Assembly: GCF_030518155.1 (NCBI RefSeq)
Contig: NZ_JAULRU010000583.1
Location: forward strand, 1-64,000
Length of the DNA: 64,000 nt
Source: Gilvimarinus gilvus
GTDB taxonomy: Bacteria; Pseudomonadota; Gammaproteobacteria; Pseudomonadales; Cellvibrionaceae
Reading direction: 5' to 3'
Below the pieces are notes generated by a model. The model searched no databases and was not told the origin of the DNA. It saw only the letters and a program-made list of their open reading frames with translations. Made by a program: the position numbers and the translations under genes. Below, piece after piece: positions 62,890 through 64,000 of the stretch. Positions within the stretch are counted from its first letter, which is position 1; every line of letters begins with the position of its first letter.

Positions 62890-63841
62890 TCGCCACGTCT
62901 TTTAGCAGGTTTTCCAGTTTCACCTGATCTGCGGCGAAGTTACGAATACCTTCGGCAAGCTTCTCGGTGGCCATAGCATCATCGTTCATGCCAAAGCGGA
63001 AAGAGCTTTCGGTATCGATTAACTTGTCGATAGACTCGCCCGTGTTGGCTGGAGAAAGTACACGCTCCAGGGAACCGGTGTCTTCATCCAGTTCTTTCAG
63101 CAGCTGTGGGCTAATGGTCAGGCGGTCACAGCCAGCCAGAGCTTCGATTTCACCGGTGTTACGGAAGCTAGCACCCATTACCACTGTCTCGTAGTTGTGC
63201 TGCTTGTAGTAGTTGTAGATGCGACGCACAGACAGTACGCCTGGATCCGTTTCAGCGGTGTAGTCTTCGCCGGTGGATTTTTTGTACCAGTCCAGAATAC
63301 GGCCTACGAAAGGTGAAATCAGAAAAACGCCGGCGTCTGCACAGGCCGCGGCTTGATTGAAGCCAAACAGCAGTGTCAGATTACAGTTGATGCCTTCTTT
63401 TTCAAGCGTTTCTGCGGCGCGAATACCTTCCCAGGTGGACGCAAGCTTGATCAGGACGCGTGATTTTTCGATGCCATTTTGCTGATACAAATCAATCAAA
63501 TGATGTGCTTTGTCGATGCTGGCGTTGGTGTCAAAGCTCAGGCGGGCATCCACCTCGGTAGATATGCGGCCAGGCACCAGTTTCAGGATTTCACAGCCAA
63601 TGGCCACCGCCAGGTGGTCGCAGGCTGACTTAATCTGTTGGTCGTTGCTGCCGCCTTCTTGTTGGGCTGCGGCAATACACTTATCAAGCAGAGGCTTGTA
63701 AGCTGGAATTTGTGCGGCTTTCAGCAGCAAAGAAGGGTTGGTGGTGGCATCTTGGGGCTTGTAGAGCTTGATGGCCTCAATGTCGCCGGTATCGGCAACC
63801 ACGTCTGTCATCTGCTTCAGCTGTTCGAGTTTGGTACTCAC
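62882..63841 (-). CDS. tal: Transaldolase (TalB type)
   Basis: A 319-residue pentose-phosphate enzyme interconverting sedoheptulose-7-phosphate/glyceraldehyde-3-phosphate and erythrose-4-phosphate/fructose-6-phosphate. The Schiff-base Lys132 is in [11 protein letters not shown], the same number as in E. coli Tal[13 protein letters not shown] and DARLSFDT are also typical. It starts with GTG at 63841 with AGGAG 8-12 nt upstream. The rssB-rssC-tal neighbourhood is also seen in Pseudomonas. Confidence 0.97.
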   Translation of the reverse strand: MSTKLEQLKQMTDVVADTGDIEAIKLYKPQDATTNPSLLLKAAQIPAYKPLLDKCIAAAQQEGGSNDQQIKSACDHLAVAIGCEILKLVPGRISTEVDARLSFDTNASIDKAHHLIDLYQQNGIEKSRVLIKLASTWEGIRAAETLEKEGINCNLTLLFGFNQAAACADAGVFLISPFVGRILDWYKKSTGEDYTAETDPGVLSVRRIYNYYKQHNYETVVMGASFRNTGEIEALAGCDRLTISPQLLKELDEDTGSLERVLSPANTGESIDKLIDTESSFRFGMNDDAMATEKLAEGIRNFAADQVKLENLLKDVANA

Positions 63842-63928
63842 AATTTGGCTCCTAAACGTATAGTAAATATGCGATTTTTGACGCTAGCGGCACCCCGGCT
63901 GCTCTCTGGTCGGAGCTTTTTGATATAC

Positions 63929-63950
63929 GCCCACAGGTAAGGCTGTGGGC
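63929..63950. other. Perfect inverted repeat near the window end
   Basis: GCCCACAG - GTAAGG - CTGTGGGC, an 8-bp stem with a 6-nt loop and no T-run, about 90 bp upstream of tal. It may belong to the transcript end or start of a gene beyond the window. Function not determinable. Confidence 0.4.
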
Positions 63951-64000
63951 CAGTACAGGGTGCGTGAGCGACCGGTGAAATAAGCGGTCTCTCTCCTTTC

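Overview
The window is chromosomal DNA of a marine-type gammaproteobacterium, most likely in or near the Cellvibrionales (Saccharophagus/Teredinibacter/Simiduia-like). This is inferred from several things: a poly-serine linker in an outer-membrane lipoprotein, a FabV-type enoyl reductase, a GlyGly-CTERM protein, a giant type I secreted adhesin, and gene neighbourhoods shared with Pseudomonas (rnd-ycgL-ycgN, dnaX-ybaB-recR, rssB-rssC-tal). No species call is possible from sequence reading alone. Nearly all of the window is coding, with ordinary core-genome gene spacing. No prophage, CRISPR array, tRNA or rRNA was seen.

Layout. 1-9 kb: the 3' part of a giant repetitive adhesin (truncated by the window edge), a small orphan gene, then lapD and lapG on the opposite strand. 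Together these form a c-di-GMP-controlled adhesin retention/release (Lap) system. 9-14 kb: nrdB and nrdA (class Ia ribonucleotide reductase) with a small upstream-strand neighbour and a long, regulator-rich nrdA leader. 14-20.7 kb: AEC transporter, purU, a VC_2705-type sodium:solute symporter with its DUF4212 partner, a DUF6445-like gene, a 263-bp MITE-like element and phoA. 20.7-30.5 kb: YihY-type membrane protein, RimK-like ATP-grasp enzyme, cation/proton antiporter, thioesterase, DUF6164-like protein, a GlyGly-CTERM cyclophilin, a YdiJ-type D-2-hydroxyglutarate dehydrogenase and a MAPEG protein. Two different heptanucleotide tandem repeats lie here. 30.8-39.7 kb: fabV, two acyltransferases for lipid/lipid A synthesis, a serine hydrolase under a membrane-bound AraC-type regulator, a two-domain 6-pyruvoyl-tetrahydropterin synthase homologue, tpx and an AbgT transporter.

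39.8-51.3 kb: the SRP RNA, dnaX-ybaB-recR, rnd-ycgL-ycgN, a membrane protein, a VWA-domain protein with a GNAT enzyme and a glutamine amidotransferase, an FG-GAP lipoprotein and dps. 51.4-64 kb: hrpA; a compact three-gene operon for a copper-binding RiPP of the HvfABC/bufferin type; a porin with a strong Pho box; mlaA without a lipobox; a PilZ gene; an RssB-RssC partner-switching pair; and terB-tal.

The system most worth attention is at 55.45-57.42 kb. A secreted precursor peptide carries eight EGKCG motifs in four perfect 16-residue repeats. It is translationally coupled to a DUF692 multinuclear-iron enzyme and a DUF2063 partner, the machinery known to convert such cysteines into copper-binding oxazolone/thioamide-type groups. 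Second in interest are the Lap adhesin system, the Pho box of the downstream porin, the MITE next to phoA, and the paired heptamer repeats sitting 1-5 nt from stop codons.
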